Notes under the pieces: model-generated
Seen by the model: only the letters and a program-made list of their open reading frames with translations
Told to the model about the DNA's origin: nothing
Databases searched by the model: none
Part shown: positions 35,929 through 45,340 of the stretch, piece after piece
How the letters are laid out: each line of letters begins with the position of its first letter
Position numbering within the stretch: the first letter of the stretch is position 1
Program-made: the position numbers and the translations under genes
NCBI RefSeq assembly: GCF_001296045.1
Contig: NZ_LJHS01000055.1
Coordinates: 1-64,000 of the forward strand
Direction: 5' to 3'
Source of the DNA: Rhizobium sp. AAP43
Lineage (GTDB): Bacteria; Pseudomonadota; Alphaproteobacteria; Rhizobiales; Rhizobiaceae
DNA length: 64,000 nt

Positions 35929-36555
35929 TCAATACAACGCTGGGTTCGGAAATTTTCGCGTACAGGCGCACTTCCCCTTCATGAACGCCTCTCGATAACG
36001 GTCGGGTATCGTCTTGGTCGTCTCGAGTGCTGAATTGAGGTGATGGCATTGAAAGATCGCCATATTTGCTTGGAACCGATAGCGGTCCAGTAGTGCATTG
36101 GTGGTCGCTTTATTTTTCTCATCCATGCCGTCGACATATGGATAGATGAAATGCACGCCGAGGCCATTCGGATGGGACATTTCCGAGAGGAAGTCATAGT
36201 TCTTCATCGCGGATAATGTCTGTTCAGGCAGATCAGGTTCAGCTCCCTTCTTCCTTAGTGCTTCGAACAGCACGGTGGAAACGCGATACTTCTCATCAAG
36301 GTATCGAACATACTTTCCATCAACCTCCTCGAAATAACGCAAGGCATCGTTGACGTGGACAGGCTTAATACCTGTTTGCTTGGAGCCTTCCCAGAATGAG
36401 GTGAAGCGCTTTTCCAAGTTCTCCAATTTGCCGTGTGCAATTAGCCGATCCATTTCGGATATGAAGAAGCTGCCCATGGCGATGGTCTCGATTAAAGCTC
36501 GTCCAACGATCGTTGCTGGAACGATGTGAAGAGCTGGCTCGGGAAATCTGCACAG
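35929..36555 (-). pseudogene. 5'-truncated gene upstream of the TS-like gene (cut by IS3-family element)
   Basis: The frame ending at 35929 stays open through the ATG at 36477 and on to the IS boundary at 36555. The extra upstream residues (FPEPALHIVPATIVGRALIETIA) read like real protein leading into MGSFFISEMDRLIAHGKLENLEKRF. So the gene was longer and lost its 5' end to the insertion. The remaining 208 residues are helical and mixed-charge; I recognise no firm family. It is in line with the TS-like and pyrophosphorylase-like genes and may be a third member of that module. A shortened product from 36477 (182 residues) is possible. Confidence 0.65.
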
Positions 36556-36613
36556 TGGGGATAAGTGGAATTTCTGCCTGACTTCGGCTTAGATGCCGGG
36601 AACAGGAGATACC

Positions 36614-36925
36614 ATGACGAGACGACCGCGCCGGAACCACAGCCCGGCTTTTAAGGCGAAGGTGGCACTTGCCGCCATCCGAGGTGAACAGACGCTGGTG
36701 GAATTATCCCAGCAGTTCGATGTGCACGCCAACCAGATCAAACAGTGGAAAGATCAGCTCCTAGAGGGGGCGACGGGCGTTTTCGGCGATGAAGCCAAGG
36801 CTGAACCGGCAGGCCCGACCGTGGACGTCAAAACGCTGCATGCTAAGATCGGCGAACTGACACTGGAGAATGATTTTTTATCCGGTGCGCTCGGCAACGC
36901 GGGATTGCTGGGCGGAAAGAAATGA
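36614..36925 (+). CDS. IS3-family transposase OrfA
   Basis: I choose the ATG at 36614, after an AGGAG site. The 103-residue protein has an N-terminal helix-turn-helix (HSPAFKAKVALAAIRGEQTLVELSQQFDVHANQIKQW) and a leucine-zipper-like C-terminal helix (TLHAKIGELTLENDFLSGAL), the standard OrfA layout. It overlaps the start of orfB by 4 bp; a programmed frameshift normally joins the two products. Confidence 0.88.
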   Translation: MTRRPRRNHSPAFKAKVALAAIRGEQTLVELSQQFDVHANQIKQWKDQLLEGATGVFGDEAKAEPAGPTVDVKTLHAKIGELTLENDFLSGALGNAGLLGGKK

Positions 36926-37753
36926 TCGACCGCGAGCACAAACTCTCCGTCGTACGCCAGGCGAAGCTTCTCGGCTTCAGCCGTGGCAGCGTCTATTATC
37001 TGCCTCGTCCAGTATCCGACGGCGATCTGACCTTGATGCGGCGGATCGACGAACTGCACCTCGACTACCCCGTTTGCCGGAAGTCGGATGTTGCAAGGGC
37101 TCTTGAGAGGAGAAGGGTTGGAGACCGGGCGGCTGCACGTCGCCACGCTGATGAAGAAGATGGGCATCGAGGCGATCTACCGTCGCCCGAACACCTCCAA
37201 ACCAGCGCCGGGTCACAAAATCTATCCCTACCTCTTGCGCAAGTTGGCGGTCACTCGACCCAACCAGGTCTGGGCCATGGACATCAGCTACATCCCCATG
37301 GCGCGGGGCTTTGTCTATCTCTGCGCCGTCGTCGATTGGTTCAGTCGCCGCGTGCTCTCATGGCGGCTGTCGATCACGATGGAAGCGGCCTTCTGTATCG
37401 AAGCAGTCGAGGAAGCTCTGGCCCGTTATGGCAAACCCGACATCTTCAATACGGACCAGGGATCGCAGTTTACCTCTGTCGACTTCACGGCGGTGCTGAA
37501 GAAGGTGGAAATCGCCATCTCGATGGATGGCAAGGGTGCGTGGCGCGACAACGTCTTCGTCGAGCGGCTCTGGCGGTCGATCAAATACGAGGAGGTCTAT
37601 CTCCACGCCTACAAAACAGTGTCCGAGGCCCGCGCTGGCATCGGTAGATATCTAAGCTTCTACAACAGTCGACGCCCTCATTCATCCCTTGACCGGCAGA
37701 CGCCGGATCAGGCCTACTTCAACGCGCTGACACCAATTATGGTGGCGGCATAA
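36922..37753 (+). pseudogene. IS3-family transposase OrfB, frameshifted
   Basis: Translation from the ATG at 36922 gives REHKLSVVRQAKLLGFSRGSVYYLPRP, and then slips near 37069-37072, where a run of four C appears to contain one extra base. The original reading resumes in the next frame as PFAGSRMLQGLLRGEGLETGRL and continues through the rve integrase core with its DDE residues (Asp in WAMDISYIP, Asp in FNTDQGSQF, Glu in FVERLWRSIKYE) to 37753. Without the indel it would be about 276 residues. The element is therefore probably not autonomous. Confidence 0.82.
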
Positions 37754-37817
37754 TCGGGGCGGAAATCCACTTAGCGACACGCCAGAAACTGTTCAAACGA
37801 ACCGAGCCACCTCTATT

Positions 37818-37974
37818 CGATGCGCCGTATCGCGCAGTTTTCGGCGGCGTGAGCAGAATTCCTTGAAGGGCGACTCAACCCCGAGGCTCTGCAGGCCATG
37901 GGCATGGCGGCGCCTACACCGCGCTATGGCGGTGGGGCGAATGCAGAGTATCTTGCCGAACAACAGCGCACGGG
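37818..37974 (+). pseudogene. Decayed fragment of a PrtD-like type I exporter gene
   Basis: About 157 bp are closely similar (roughly 85-90 percent by eye) to bases 40898-41058 inside the intact PrtD-like gene downstream, in the same orientation, with several small indels. The matching part encodes RIAQFSAARAEFLEAGRRNAEALQAMGM and the AEYLAEQQRTG segment. The fragment starts just beyond the IS end and is not translatable. It is evidence of an earlier second copy of the exporter, or of a partial duplication. Confidence 0.8.
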
Positions 37975-38532
37975 GCATCCAACCCATCAGTGAAAATAAA
38001 TACGCAAGCCATTGAGATGGCATCTTATGCGGCGGTCGGTAGGTACAATGCCTCTAACGCACATATAGCTGCTGGATGCTTAGGTATCCGAATGAGACTC
38101 GATCAAGTTAGGTAGATTGCACGTCGCGTCCCACGCCGGACGTTGCCCATGGCAGGCCTTCGTATTAAGCGATGCGCTGAAAAACTGGTTGCCGTCCGCT
38201 GACTTGCTTGTCCTAAAATAGGGCGAAACCTCCCACTGCGTAAACGTGGCAGATACTCACCGGAGAGGCATCTGCATGAACGCTATTTGCTGCTTGACAA
38301 GGTGCGTGAGCCGCATCAGATTGCACCAATGAATTGTGCTGCGGTAAACAGCTCGCGTTAGCCGTTCTAGTTATCCCGTTCGTGTTCAAGCTTCACTGAG
38401 CTTCCCCAGGCGCTTAAAGAAAGCAATACGCACCTCGGATACTGAGATTGGAAGTTTTTCGTTTGGTGCCGTGTATCTCGTCTCAAACTTGCAAGCATTT
38501 GTTCATGGAAATTTCGCAAATGAACATTCGGG
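37975..38532. other. No gene seen
   Basis: These 558 bp carry no convincing coding frame, no recognised RNA and no clear repeat. Composition becomes more AT-rich toward the right, leading into the small membrane-protein gene. It is probably rearranged or decayed DNA between the IS element and the second secretion locus, and may contain that locus's promoter. Confidence 0.5.
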
Positions 38533-38946
38533 ATGCCCAATCCAATATCATGTAACCGGAGAGTGGAATTGTTTTGGCGGATATTATTATGTTTATCTAT
38601 TCTGCTTAACGCCGTTACATCTGTATTTTTCATTTCAGTTGGTTATCCTAGAACAAATGTTCCATTTATGTCATGTAGCGATGCTGGAAATGAAATACGG
38701 AATAAGATCGCTGCCCAGAAATTTGCGGAAATGAATAAGTATTCATTTGTGATGCTGAACTCATTCTTAACATCCAGCGGATTTGGAATATCGAGCGTCC
38801 TCGCCACTGGGTCAGATATCACATTTTCTTACACGACGGATGTCAGGTACAAGATACGTTGCTTGAAATTATTTCCGATTGATAGCTCTATTGTGCGCGT
38901 CAATATTAATGCATCGGACTTGCAGCGTGTGGTTCGAGTACTGTAG
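38533..38946 (+). CDS. AT-rich small membrane-anchored protein next to RTX locus
   Basis: The 137-residue protein has one clear hydrophobic segment near residues 12-36 (LFWRILLCLSILLNAVTSVFFI) and a mostly extracytoplasmic C-terminal part (FSYTTDVRYKIRCLKLFPIDSSIVRVNI). I do not recognise the family. It lies 53 bp before the RTX-like gene in the same direction and has the same low GC character as the small membrane-protein gene at the other secretion locus. A frame starting at 38471 is a shadow. Confidence 0.6.
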   Translation: MPNPISCNRRVELFWRILLCLSILLNAVTSVFFISVGYPRTNVPFMSCSDAGNEIRNKIAAQKFAEMNKYSFVMLNSFLTSSGFGISSVLATGSDITFSYTTDVRYKIRCLKLFPIDSSIVRVNINASDLQRVVRVL

Positions 38947-38999
38947 TAAAACCAAATAGTTACAAGATATGTATAGATAGCGCTTCAGAGGATAAGACT

Positions 39000-40334
39000 A
39001 TGGCGAGGCTTTATATTGAGTCAAAAGCTGTGCAGCAGATGACGGTGTGGGATCATCTCTACATCGTTTATGAGGACGATTTCGGTCAGGAGTTTGTTCT
39101 GAGAGCTGGCCCTACTAGCGATAGTCCCCTGGATTGGGGCAGCATGGAGGTGGAAATCGGTGTCCCAATGGCTCTGTCAGAAGACGCCCGGCCGATAGAA
39201 GATAGGGCGCTGCACGGCAATGCGCTGCTTGATCTTGCGGGGAGAGATGCGACAGCCGTATTCCAAACAATGATGCACCACGCAGGAAATATTGCACAGT
39301 CTTTGTTGCCGTATTCCGCAGCAACTCAGAATTCTAATTCGTTCGTGGCTTCGTTGCTGCACGTTGTTGGAATTGATGTGGCCAATGTGGCACCTGATAC
39401 AGGCGGGATAGACTGGACTCCAGCGTCGGGCAACATTTTGGACTCTATAGAGTTCAACGTGGTAGGAGGCTACGATGATTTTGAGGATCATGGAGATATT
39501 CTGCGCGGGGGCGCTCTCAATGATGCAATCTCTGGGCGTGCGGGTATCGATCAGATCGACGGCGGCGATGGTGATGACACATTGTACTCTGGATCCGTCG
39601 AAACGCCGGATTCCGATGCTGATTACCTAACTGGTGGAGGCGGAGTAGATAACTTCTACGTTGGTAATTCAGACTACGAAACGGGCCTTTTCCGCTATGA
39701 TGTTGATTCTGGAGTGATGTACTTCAACTCGGAATCGAGAGGCCGGTACGACGTCATAGTGGATTTCGAGAGTTCGGATGCTATCCATGTTTCAGGATTT
39801 GGAGTCTGGGACTATACTGAGTTCTCGAGCATTACTATTGATGATGCCGGTTATGCCATCGACGGAAAGGATGTTTACGTTGCCAACGGCTCGGGACTGG
39901 AGTTATTTGCAGTTCGAGACAGCTATTTCGACGTAAATCTGGAGCGCGACATCGATGTTATGGTGTTCTGGTATCAGATTTCTTCAAGAATGTCCGGAAT
40001 GGATGACGTCCTTATTGATGTAAATATTCCGCTTTTTGCCATCGATTACGGATCGCCGTGGTTTCAACAGTCTTCGAGTAGTAGCTTTTCAACAGCTGAT
40101 GCAAGCGGTTCATCCGACTCCATAGTGTTCCAGCCCGAGCTAGTGGCGGAGGCCCCTTCAAATGGTTATGACCAATCAGACTTCAGCGAGTTGGATGGCT
40201 TAAGCGAATTCGGCGTGAGCCATATAACCGATTCCATCTACTTTGAGGATGGATTTTCTGGGATACAGGTTCACGATGGTTTGGAATCAACCCACCAACG
40301 CTTGGATGTCGATGAGTTCCGACTGGTAGCATGA
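39000..40334 (+). CDS. RTX-like secreted protein (type I secretion substrate)
   Basis: The 444-residue acidic protein has no signal peptide. A nonapeptide RTX block lies near residues 167-200 (LRGGALNDAISGRAGIDQIDGGDGDDTL), followed by LTGGGGVDNF and a beta-rich, Asp/Ser-rich C-terminal half ending in an acidic tail (LDVDEFRLVA) that could be the secretion signal. No enzymatic domain was recognised. It is immediately followed (10 bp) by the exporter genes, so it is most likely their dedicated substrate. Confidence 0.82.
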   Translation: MARLYIESKAVQQMTVWDHLYIVYEDDFGQEFVLRAGPTSDSPLDWGSMEVEIGVPMALSEDARPIEDRALHGNALLDLAGRDATAVFQTMMHHAGNIAQSLLPYSAATQNSNSFVASLLHVVGIDVANVAPDTGGIDWTPASGNILDSIEFNVVGGYDDFEDHGDILRGGALNDAISGRAGIDQIDGGDGDDTLYSGSVETPDSDADYLTGGGGVDNFYVGNSDYETGLFRYDVDSGVMYFNSESRGRYDVIVDFESSDAIHVSGFGVWDYTEFSSITIDDAGYAIDGKDVYVANGSGLELFAVRDSYFDVNLERDIDVMVFWYQISSRMSGMDDVLIDVNIPLFAIDYGSPWFQQSSSSSFSTADASGSSDSIVFQPELVAEAPSNGYDQSDFSELDGLSEFGVSHITDSIYFEDGFSGIQVHDGLESTHQRLDVDEFRLVA

Positions 40335-40344
40335 ACTCAACCCG

Positions 40345-42054
40345 ATGAATCCGATTCATACGCTCGGGCGGCGGCCTCTGGTCGCCGCATCTCTCAACCG
40401 GGTCCGATCGGCGTTGCTCCCGATCGCTGCCATTAGCGCAGCGACAAATTTGCTGATGCTTACTGGCCCGTTGTTCATGATGCAGGTCTATGACCGTGTT
40501 CTGGCGAGCCGAAGCGTGCCGACGTTGGTGGCGCTGTCCGTGCTAGCGGTCTGTCTATATGTCTTCCTTGGCATTCTGGAACTTCTACGCTCTCGTATCC
40601 TGACACGCGTTGGACAGCGGATCGAGGAGGACCTCGGCGACGCGACCTTCCGCGCGGTGATGGTGTTGCCGCTCAGGATGTCTCGCAAGGAAGCGGTGTC
40701 ACAGCCGATCCGGGACCTCGAGCAGATTCGGCAGTTCATGGGCGGACCTGGGCCGGTAGCCATCTGCGACATGCCCTGGCTTCCGCTTTATGTCGGCATC
40801 CTCTTCCTCTTCCACCCGCTTCTGGGCTGGCTTGCTATTGCCGGAGCGGTGATCCTGATGGCGCTCACGATCACCAGCGAGTTCCTCTTGCGTGATCCGA
40901 TGCGGCGTATCGCGCAGTTTTCCGCGGCGCGTGCGGAATTCCTTGAGGCTGGGCGACGCAATGCCGAGGCCCTGCAGGCAATGGGCATGCGGGGTGCCTA
41001 TACAGCTCGATGGCGTGGGGCGAATGCAGAGTATCTTGCCGAACAACAGCGCACGGGGGATGCGACCAGCAGCTTCTCAACCACGTCAAAGATCTTCCGA
41101 CTGGCGCTCCAGTCTGCCGTTCTTGCACTCGGCGCCTGGCTTGCGATCAACGGGATGGCGTCTCCGGGCGCAATGATTGCAGCCTCGATCCTAACCGCAC
41201 GGGCATTGGCCCCGATCGAACAGGCAATTGGCCAGTGGCGGGGCTTCGTCAATGCAAGGCAGGCGCGGGATCGACTGTACAAGCTTCTGGAGCAGTTCCG
41301 TGAGGATGTGCCGCGCATGTCGCTACCGAAACCAGGGGCTTCACTCACTGTTGCGGGCCTGACCGTCGTGGCGCCTGGTTCCAACACGCCTGTAATCCGC
41401 GACATCAGCTTCAGCGTTAATGGAGGGCAGGGTGTCGGCATCATCGGGCCTAGTGGTTCTGGCAAGTCTTCTCTGGCGCGGGCGCTAGTTGGCATCTGGC
41501 CGCCGGCGAGGGGCAGCGTGCGACTGGATGGTGCAGAACTTGACCAGTGGGATCCGGAGGCGCTTGGGTCTTCCATCGGTTATCTGCCCCAGGGCGTCGA
41601 ACTGTTCGACGGTACTATTGCCGAAAACATCTGCCGCTTCTCTACCGACGCGACGCCGGACCACATCATCGAGGCGGCAAAGCTTGCCGGCGTGCATGCT
41701 CTGATCCTGTCGATGCCGGACGGTTACGACACCCGGATTGGCGCAAGTGGCGCGATTTTATCGGCCGGCCAGCGGCAGAGGGTCGGGCTTGCGCGTGCAC
41801 TGTTTGGCAAGCCTTTCCTCATCGTGCTCGACGAGCCAAACGCCAGCCTTGATGCGGCGGGAGAGACAGCGCTGGCAAATGCCATGCTGGCTCTCCGGAA
41901 GCAGGGATCGATCGTCATTGTCATTGCGCATCGACCGAGCGCGCTGGCGGCGGTCGATCAGGTTCTGGTGGTTGCGCAAGGCGCCATGGTAACCTTCGGG
42001 CCGCGCGACGAGGTGCTGCGCAAGACGACCATGCGGGCGGTGGGCGAGAAATGA
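40345..42054 (+). CDS. Type I secretion ABC transporter, PrtD-like
   Basis: The 569-residue protein has the short PrtD form: no C39 domain, a membrane domain with about five to six helices (28-300) and an ATPase domain with Walker A GPSGSGKSS near 370, signature LSAGQRQRVGLARAL and Walker B LIVLDEPNASLD. It exports RTX-type substrates across both membranes together with the adaptor encoded next, whose ATG overlaps its TGA. It differs in type from the HlyB-like exporter at the left end of the window. Confidence 0.95.
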   Translation: MNPIHTLGRRPLVAASLNRVRSALLPIAAISAATNLLMLTGPLFMMQVYDRVLASRSVPTLVALSVLAVCLYVFLGILELLRSRILTRVGQRIEEDLGDATFRAVMVLPLRMSRKEAVSQPIRDLEQIRQFMGGPGPVAICDMPWLPLYVGILFLFHPLLGWLAIAGAVILMALTITSEFLLRDPMRRIAQFSAARAEFLEAGRRNAEALQAMGMRGAYTARWRGANAEYLAEQQRTGDATSSFSTTSKIFRLALQSAVLALGAWLAINGMASPGAMIAASILTARALAPIEQAIGQWRGFVNARQARDRLYKLLEQFREDVPRMSLPKPGASLTVAGLTVVAPGSNTPVIRDISFSVNGGQGVGIIGPSGSGKSSLARALVGIWPPARGSVRLDGAELDQWDPEALGSSIGYLPQGVELFDGTIAENICRFSTDATPDHIIEAAKLAGVHALILSMPDGYDTRIGASGAILSAGQRQRVGLARALFGKPFLIVLDEPNASLDAAGETALANAMLALRKQGSIVIVIAHRPSALAAVDQVLVVAQGAMVTFGPRDEVLRKTTMRAVGEK

Positions 42055-43352
42055 CAAACAAGCATAGCATGACGCCAATCGCGCGGTCCATCCGGAATTA
42101 TTCCCTTCTGGCCTTTGTGACCATGCTGATCCTGGTAATCGGCTTCGGCGGCTGGGCCGCAACGGCGAAGCTTTCAGGGGCAGTGATAGGTCACGGTGTC
42201 GTGGTGGTGGATGGCAATGTCAAAAAGATCCAGCACCGGGCAGGCGGCATTGTCGGCGAAATCCTCGTTCGCAACGGTGCTCGCGTCGCGTTGGGTGATC
42301 TCCTTATCCGGATGGATGACACGATCACGCGCGCCAACCTTGCGATTGTCACCAAGCAGATCGATCAACTGTCCGCCCGAAGACTGCGGCTTGTCGCCGA
42401 GCGTGATGGGCTTGCTGCCATGGCTATGTCCGACATCAGCGAAACGGAAGATGGTGGGAGTTATGTCCGAGCCGAGGAGGCGCTGTTTGCAGCGCGCCAG
42501 GAGGCGCTTCAGAGCCAGCAAAGTCAGCTACGACAGAGGATTGACCAGATCGGGCAGGAGACTGCTGGGCTCACCGTGCGGCTGAAGGCGAAGGAGCAGG
42601 AACTGTCCTGGGTCGAACAGGAGCTCGTGCGGGTGCGCAGCCTCAGCGGCCAGCAGCTCATCCAGTTCAATCGGCTTGCCGAGCTTGAGCGGCTGAAGGC
42701 ACAGCTCGACGGTGAGCGAGGACAGCTGATCGCCGAAATAGCCCGGGCGGGCACGCGGGTCACCGAGACCGAGTTACAGATCCTCCAGTTGGACCAGGAT
42801 CGCCGGACCGAGATCGTCACGGAGCTCCGTGATGTCGACAACAAGCTGGCCGAGCTCGAGGAGCAGCAGATCACGGCTGAGGATGAGTTGAAGCGAGTGG
42901 ACATCCATTCACCCCAAGACGGGATCGTGCATGAGCTTGCCGTGCACACGATCGGTGGCGTGGTCGCTCCGGGCGAAACTGTAATGCAGATCGTGCCCAG
43001 CAATGACAGCCTCGTCGTAGAAGCCCGTATTCTACCGGGTGATATCGATCAGGTTCATCCGGGGCAGGATGCCGTTCTGCGCTTTTCTGCCTTTAACCAG
43101 CGCACGACGCCAGAGGTTTTTGGCAGGGTGGAAACGGTCACTGCCGATCTCGTGAGCAATCCACAGACCGGCGATGCCTGGTATTCGATTCGGACCCGAA
43201 TCCCGGTCGAAGAGATGGCCAAGCTCGGGAACCTAACCCTGCTTTCAGGTATGCCGGTGGAGGTGTTCGTCAAGACAGGTGAAAGGACGGCATTGTCCTA
43301 TCTGCTCAAGCCGTTGTCGGATCAGTTAGCAAGGGCGATGATTGAGGACTGA
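42051..43352 (+). CDS. Type I secretion membrane-fusion protein, PrtE/HlyD-like
   Basis: The 433-residue protein has one N-terminal membrane helix (about 15-38), a lipoyl-type segment (VKKIQHRAGGIVGEILVRNGARV), a long coiled coil (about 95-285) and a beta-barrel domain (VDIHSPQDGIVHELAVHTIGGVVAPGE). It bridges the exporter to an outer-membrane TolC-type protein not encoded here. It is the last gene of the second secretion locus. Confidence 0.95.
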   Translation: MTNKHSMTPIARSIRNYSLLAFVTMLILVIGFGGWAATAKLSGAVIGHGVVVVDGNVKKIQHRAGGIVGEILVRNGARVALGDLLIRMDDTITRANLAIVTKQIDQLSARRLRLVAERDGLAAMAMSDISETEDGGSYVRAEEALFAARQEALQSQQSQLRQRIDQIGQETAGLTVRLKAKEQELSWVEQELVRVRSLSGQQLIQFNRLAELERLKAQLDGERGQLIAEIARAGTRVTETELQILQLDQDRRTEIVTELRDVDNKLAELEEQQITAEDELKRVDIHSPQDGIVHELAVHTIGGVVAPGETVMQIVPSNDSLVVEARILPGDIDQVHPGQDAVLRFSAFNQRTTPEVFGRVETVTADLVSNPQTGDAWYSIRTRIPVEEMAKLGNLTLLSGMPVEVFVKTGERTALSYLLKPLSDQLARAMIED

Positions 43353-43843
43353 GGCGTCGGCGAAATGCTAATATTTCAGATACTTAATTGTTTGAGAAGC
43401 GCGCATTAGGTTCTATTCCTTTCAAGGCGCTTGGATTTTCTAAAACAAGCGGAGGCGCGGCCGCTTACCATCTCATTGCTGTTGATTGAATTTCATCTCG
43501 TCAAGATGGAGATCTGAGGCAGCAAATTTTCCAGACGTAGGGCTTTAAAAGAATAGGCTATTTGCAGTTTATCGTGACAAAGGACAACTCGAGTTTTTCT
43601 CTCAGGCAACGGACTATGAGAATGGCCACCCTTTTTGGCCTTTCTGCCTCATGCGATCGGGCGGCGAAGGACATCTCGATCACGAAACGCACATCTTTTG
43701 CGAGAAAAGCCCATTTTATCAGAAACGATGGCCGGCATCACTGGTAATCGTCGAAAGTTGCGTAAAAGCATTTTACTTTTGTAATCATTTAATGCAGTTT
43801 GAATCAGCTCGGAGGAGCTCGAAGATATGTGGAGGATTACATC
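43353..43843. other. Intergenic region with possible terminator and tctC promoter
   Basis: In these 491 bp, AAGCGG and CCGCTT arms around 43448-43467 form an imperfect hairpin that could end the secretion operon. Near the right side, GCATTTTACTTTTGTAATCAT (43768-43788, 21 bases; key parts GCATTTTA and GTAA) resembles motifs before the aconitase and chemoreceptor genes. The short frame at 43562-43747 does not look coding. Confidence 0.5.
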
Positions 43844-44806
43844 ATGCGAAAGCTGCTTAAATTATGTCTCGCTGCGACGATCGCCATCGCTAGTGCGTAT
43901 TCACCGGTTCATGCACAGAGCCTTGAATTGACCATCACGGCGCCAGCAGGCGCTGGCGGCGGCTGGGATTCCGCTTCCCGCTCCCTGCAGGAAGTGATGA
44001 TGGCCACCGGCGCCGCCAAGAGCGTGCAGGTCGTCAACGTTCCGGGCGCCGGCGGTACGGTCGGACTTGCCCAGTTTGTGGGATCTGCCAAGGGCAGCCC
44101 CAATCAGTTGCTCGTTGCTGGCATCACGCTCGTCGGTGCAAGCATTTCCAATGCCTCACCGGTTGATCTGACGCAGGTAACACCGGTGGCCCGCCTGACA
44201 GGTGACCCGCTGGTTATCGTCGTGCCAAAAGACTCGCCAATTAAGACGATGGCAGACCTGAAGGCGACTATTGCCAAGGATGTTGCCAAGACCATTTGGG
44301 TCGGCGGTTCCGCCGGCGGCGCAGATCATATCCTGGCAGCACTCGTGACCAAGGGCTCTGGCCAAGATCCCGCCAAGGTAAACTACGTGGCCTATTCCGG
44401 CGGCGGGGAAGCCCTCGCAGCCATGCTCGGCGGTCAGGCGACAGCCGGCGTTTCGGGTTATGGCGAATGGGAAGGCCAGATCAAATCCGGCGACCTTCGC
44501 GCGCTCGCAATTTCTTATCCCGAGCCTATCTCCGGTATTGAGGCTCAGCCTCTCAAGGCACAGGGTTTCGATATTGAACTGGTCAACTGGCGCGGTGTAT
44601 TCGCCGGTCCCGGCGTTGAGGGCAAGGATCTCGATGCCATCAAGGCTGCGGTCGAAAAGACCGTAAAGTCCGACCGGTGGAAGGAAGTCCTGAAAGCCCG
44701 CGGCTGGACCGACTACTACGCGCCATCCGACGAGTTCAAGACGTTTATCGGTTCTGAAACAGAACGGGTCCGCGCCATCCTGACGTCCATCGGCCTTGCG
44801 AATTAA
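43844..44806 (+). CDS. tctC: Tripartite tricarboxylate transporter substrate-binding protein TctC
   Basis: I choose the ATG at 43844, preceded by GGAGG; a TTG 45 bp earlier would spoil the leader. The 320-residue protein has a Sec signal (to about VHAQS, residue 24) and a TctC/Bug-type binding fold with ITAPAGAGGGWDSASRSLQEV, NVPGAGGTVGLAQF, PKDSPIKTMADLKA and WVGGSAGGADHILAALV. It binds a carboxylic acid in the periplasm and delivers it to TctAB. Citrate, tricarballylate or aconitate are all possible; the aconitase downstream favours a C6 tricarboxylate. Confidence 0.93.
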   Translation: MRKLLKLCLAATIAIASAYSPVHAQSLELTITAPAGAGGGWDSASRSLQEVMMATGAAKSVQVVNVPGAGGTVGLAQFVGSAKGSPNQLLVAGITLVGASISNASPVDLTQVTPVARLTGDPLVIVVPKDSPIKTMADLKATIAKDVAKTIWVGGSAGGADHILAALVTKGSGQDPAKVNYVAYSGGGEALAAMLGGQATAGVSGYGEWEGQIKSGDLRALAISYPEPISGIEAQPLKAQGFDIELVNWRGVFAGPGVEGKDLDAIKAAVEKTVKSDRWKEVLKARGWTDYYAPSDEFKTFIGSETERVRAILTSIGLAN

Positions 44807-44858
44807 TCCAATCTGAGAGCGGGAGGCGGCTTGTCGCTTCCCGCCGACGAGGACCATC

Positions 44859-45332
44859 ATGACATCCAAGACATTGTCTGTCGCCAACCGGCCTGCCGCG
44901 GTGGTTGCGATCTTCCTGCTTGCCATTGCAGTGATTACATGCTGGGACGCAAGTCACATGAAAGTTCGTGCCAGTTACGGCATGAGTGCAAGTGCTGCAT
45001 CCTATTTCGTGGCGATCCTGTTTGCCGCCTTGGCAATTGGACATCTCGTCAGCGCTTTCCGGCCACGCGATGTGGAGGCGGAAGTTACCGACTGGAAGGC
45101 CGTGAGCTGGATTGGCTTGGGGCTGGCCGGACTGATCGGCTCGATCTGGCTGGGTGGCGGTTTCATCCTTGGATCGACGCTGCTGTTTGCTCTGACCGCC
45201 CGTGCGTTTGGTAACAAGGCGATCATCAAGGATCTCTGTCTTGGTGCCATCATCGGTGTGATCATTTTCCTGATGTTCAACAAGCTGCTGACGCTTGCGC
45301 TGCCCCAGGGGCCGCTTGAACGACTGTTCTGA
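44859..45332 (+). CDS. tctB: Tripartite tricarboxylate transporter small membrane subunit TctB
   Basis: The 157-residue protein has four predicted membrane helices (about 14-31, 45-63, 86-118 and 128-148), the usual TctB form. With TctA it makes the ion-driven inner-membrane carrier. It follows tctC by 52 bp and precedes tctA by 8 bp. Confidence 0.9.
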   Translation: MTSKTLSVANRPAAVVAIFLLAIAVITCWDASHMKVRASYGMSASAASYFVAILFAALAIGHLVSAFRPRDVEAEVTDWKAVSWIGLGLAGLIGSIWLGGGFILGSTLLFALTARAFGNKAIIKDLCLGAIIGVIIFLMFNKLLTLALPQGPLERLF

Positions 45333-45340
45333 GGCTGCCC

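Larger units (their letters stand above)
36556..37779 (+). mobile_element. IS3-family insertion sequence (about 1.22 kb)
   Basis: The element carries orfA and a frameshifted orfB. Its ends are imperfect inverted repeats: TGGGGATAAGTGGAATTTC at the left and, reversed, TGTCGCTAAGTGGATTTCC at the right, sharing TAAGTGGA. No clear target duplication is seen (CACAG at left, CGCCA at right), which fits later rearrangement. The left end interrupts the gene upstream of the TS-like enzyme; the right end lies 38 bp from an exporter-gene fragment. Confidence 0.82.

Noticed and set aside
36556..37779. Simple recent insertion with target duplication
   Set aside because: I could not find matching bases on both flanks, and the two sides belong to unrelated sequences, so rearrangement after insertion is more likely.
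43562..43747. A 61-codon frame between the second secretion locus and tctC
   Set aside because: No ribosome site, no domain and ordinary length for a chance frame.
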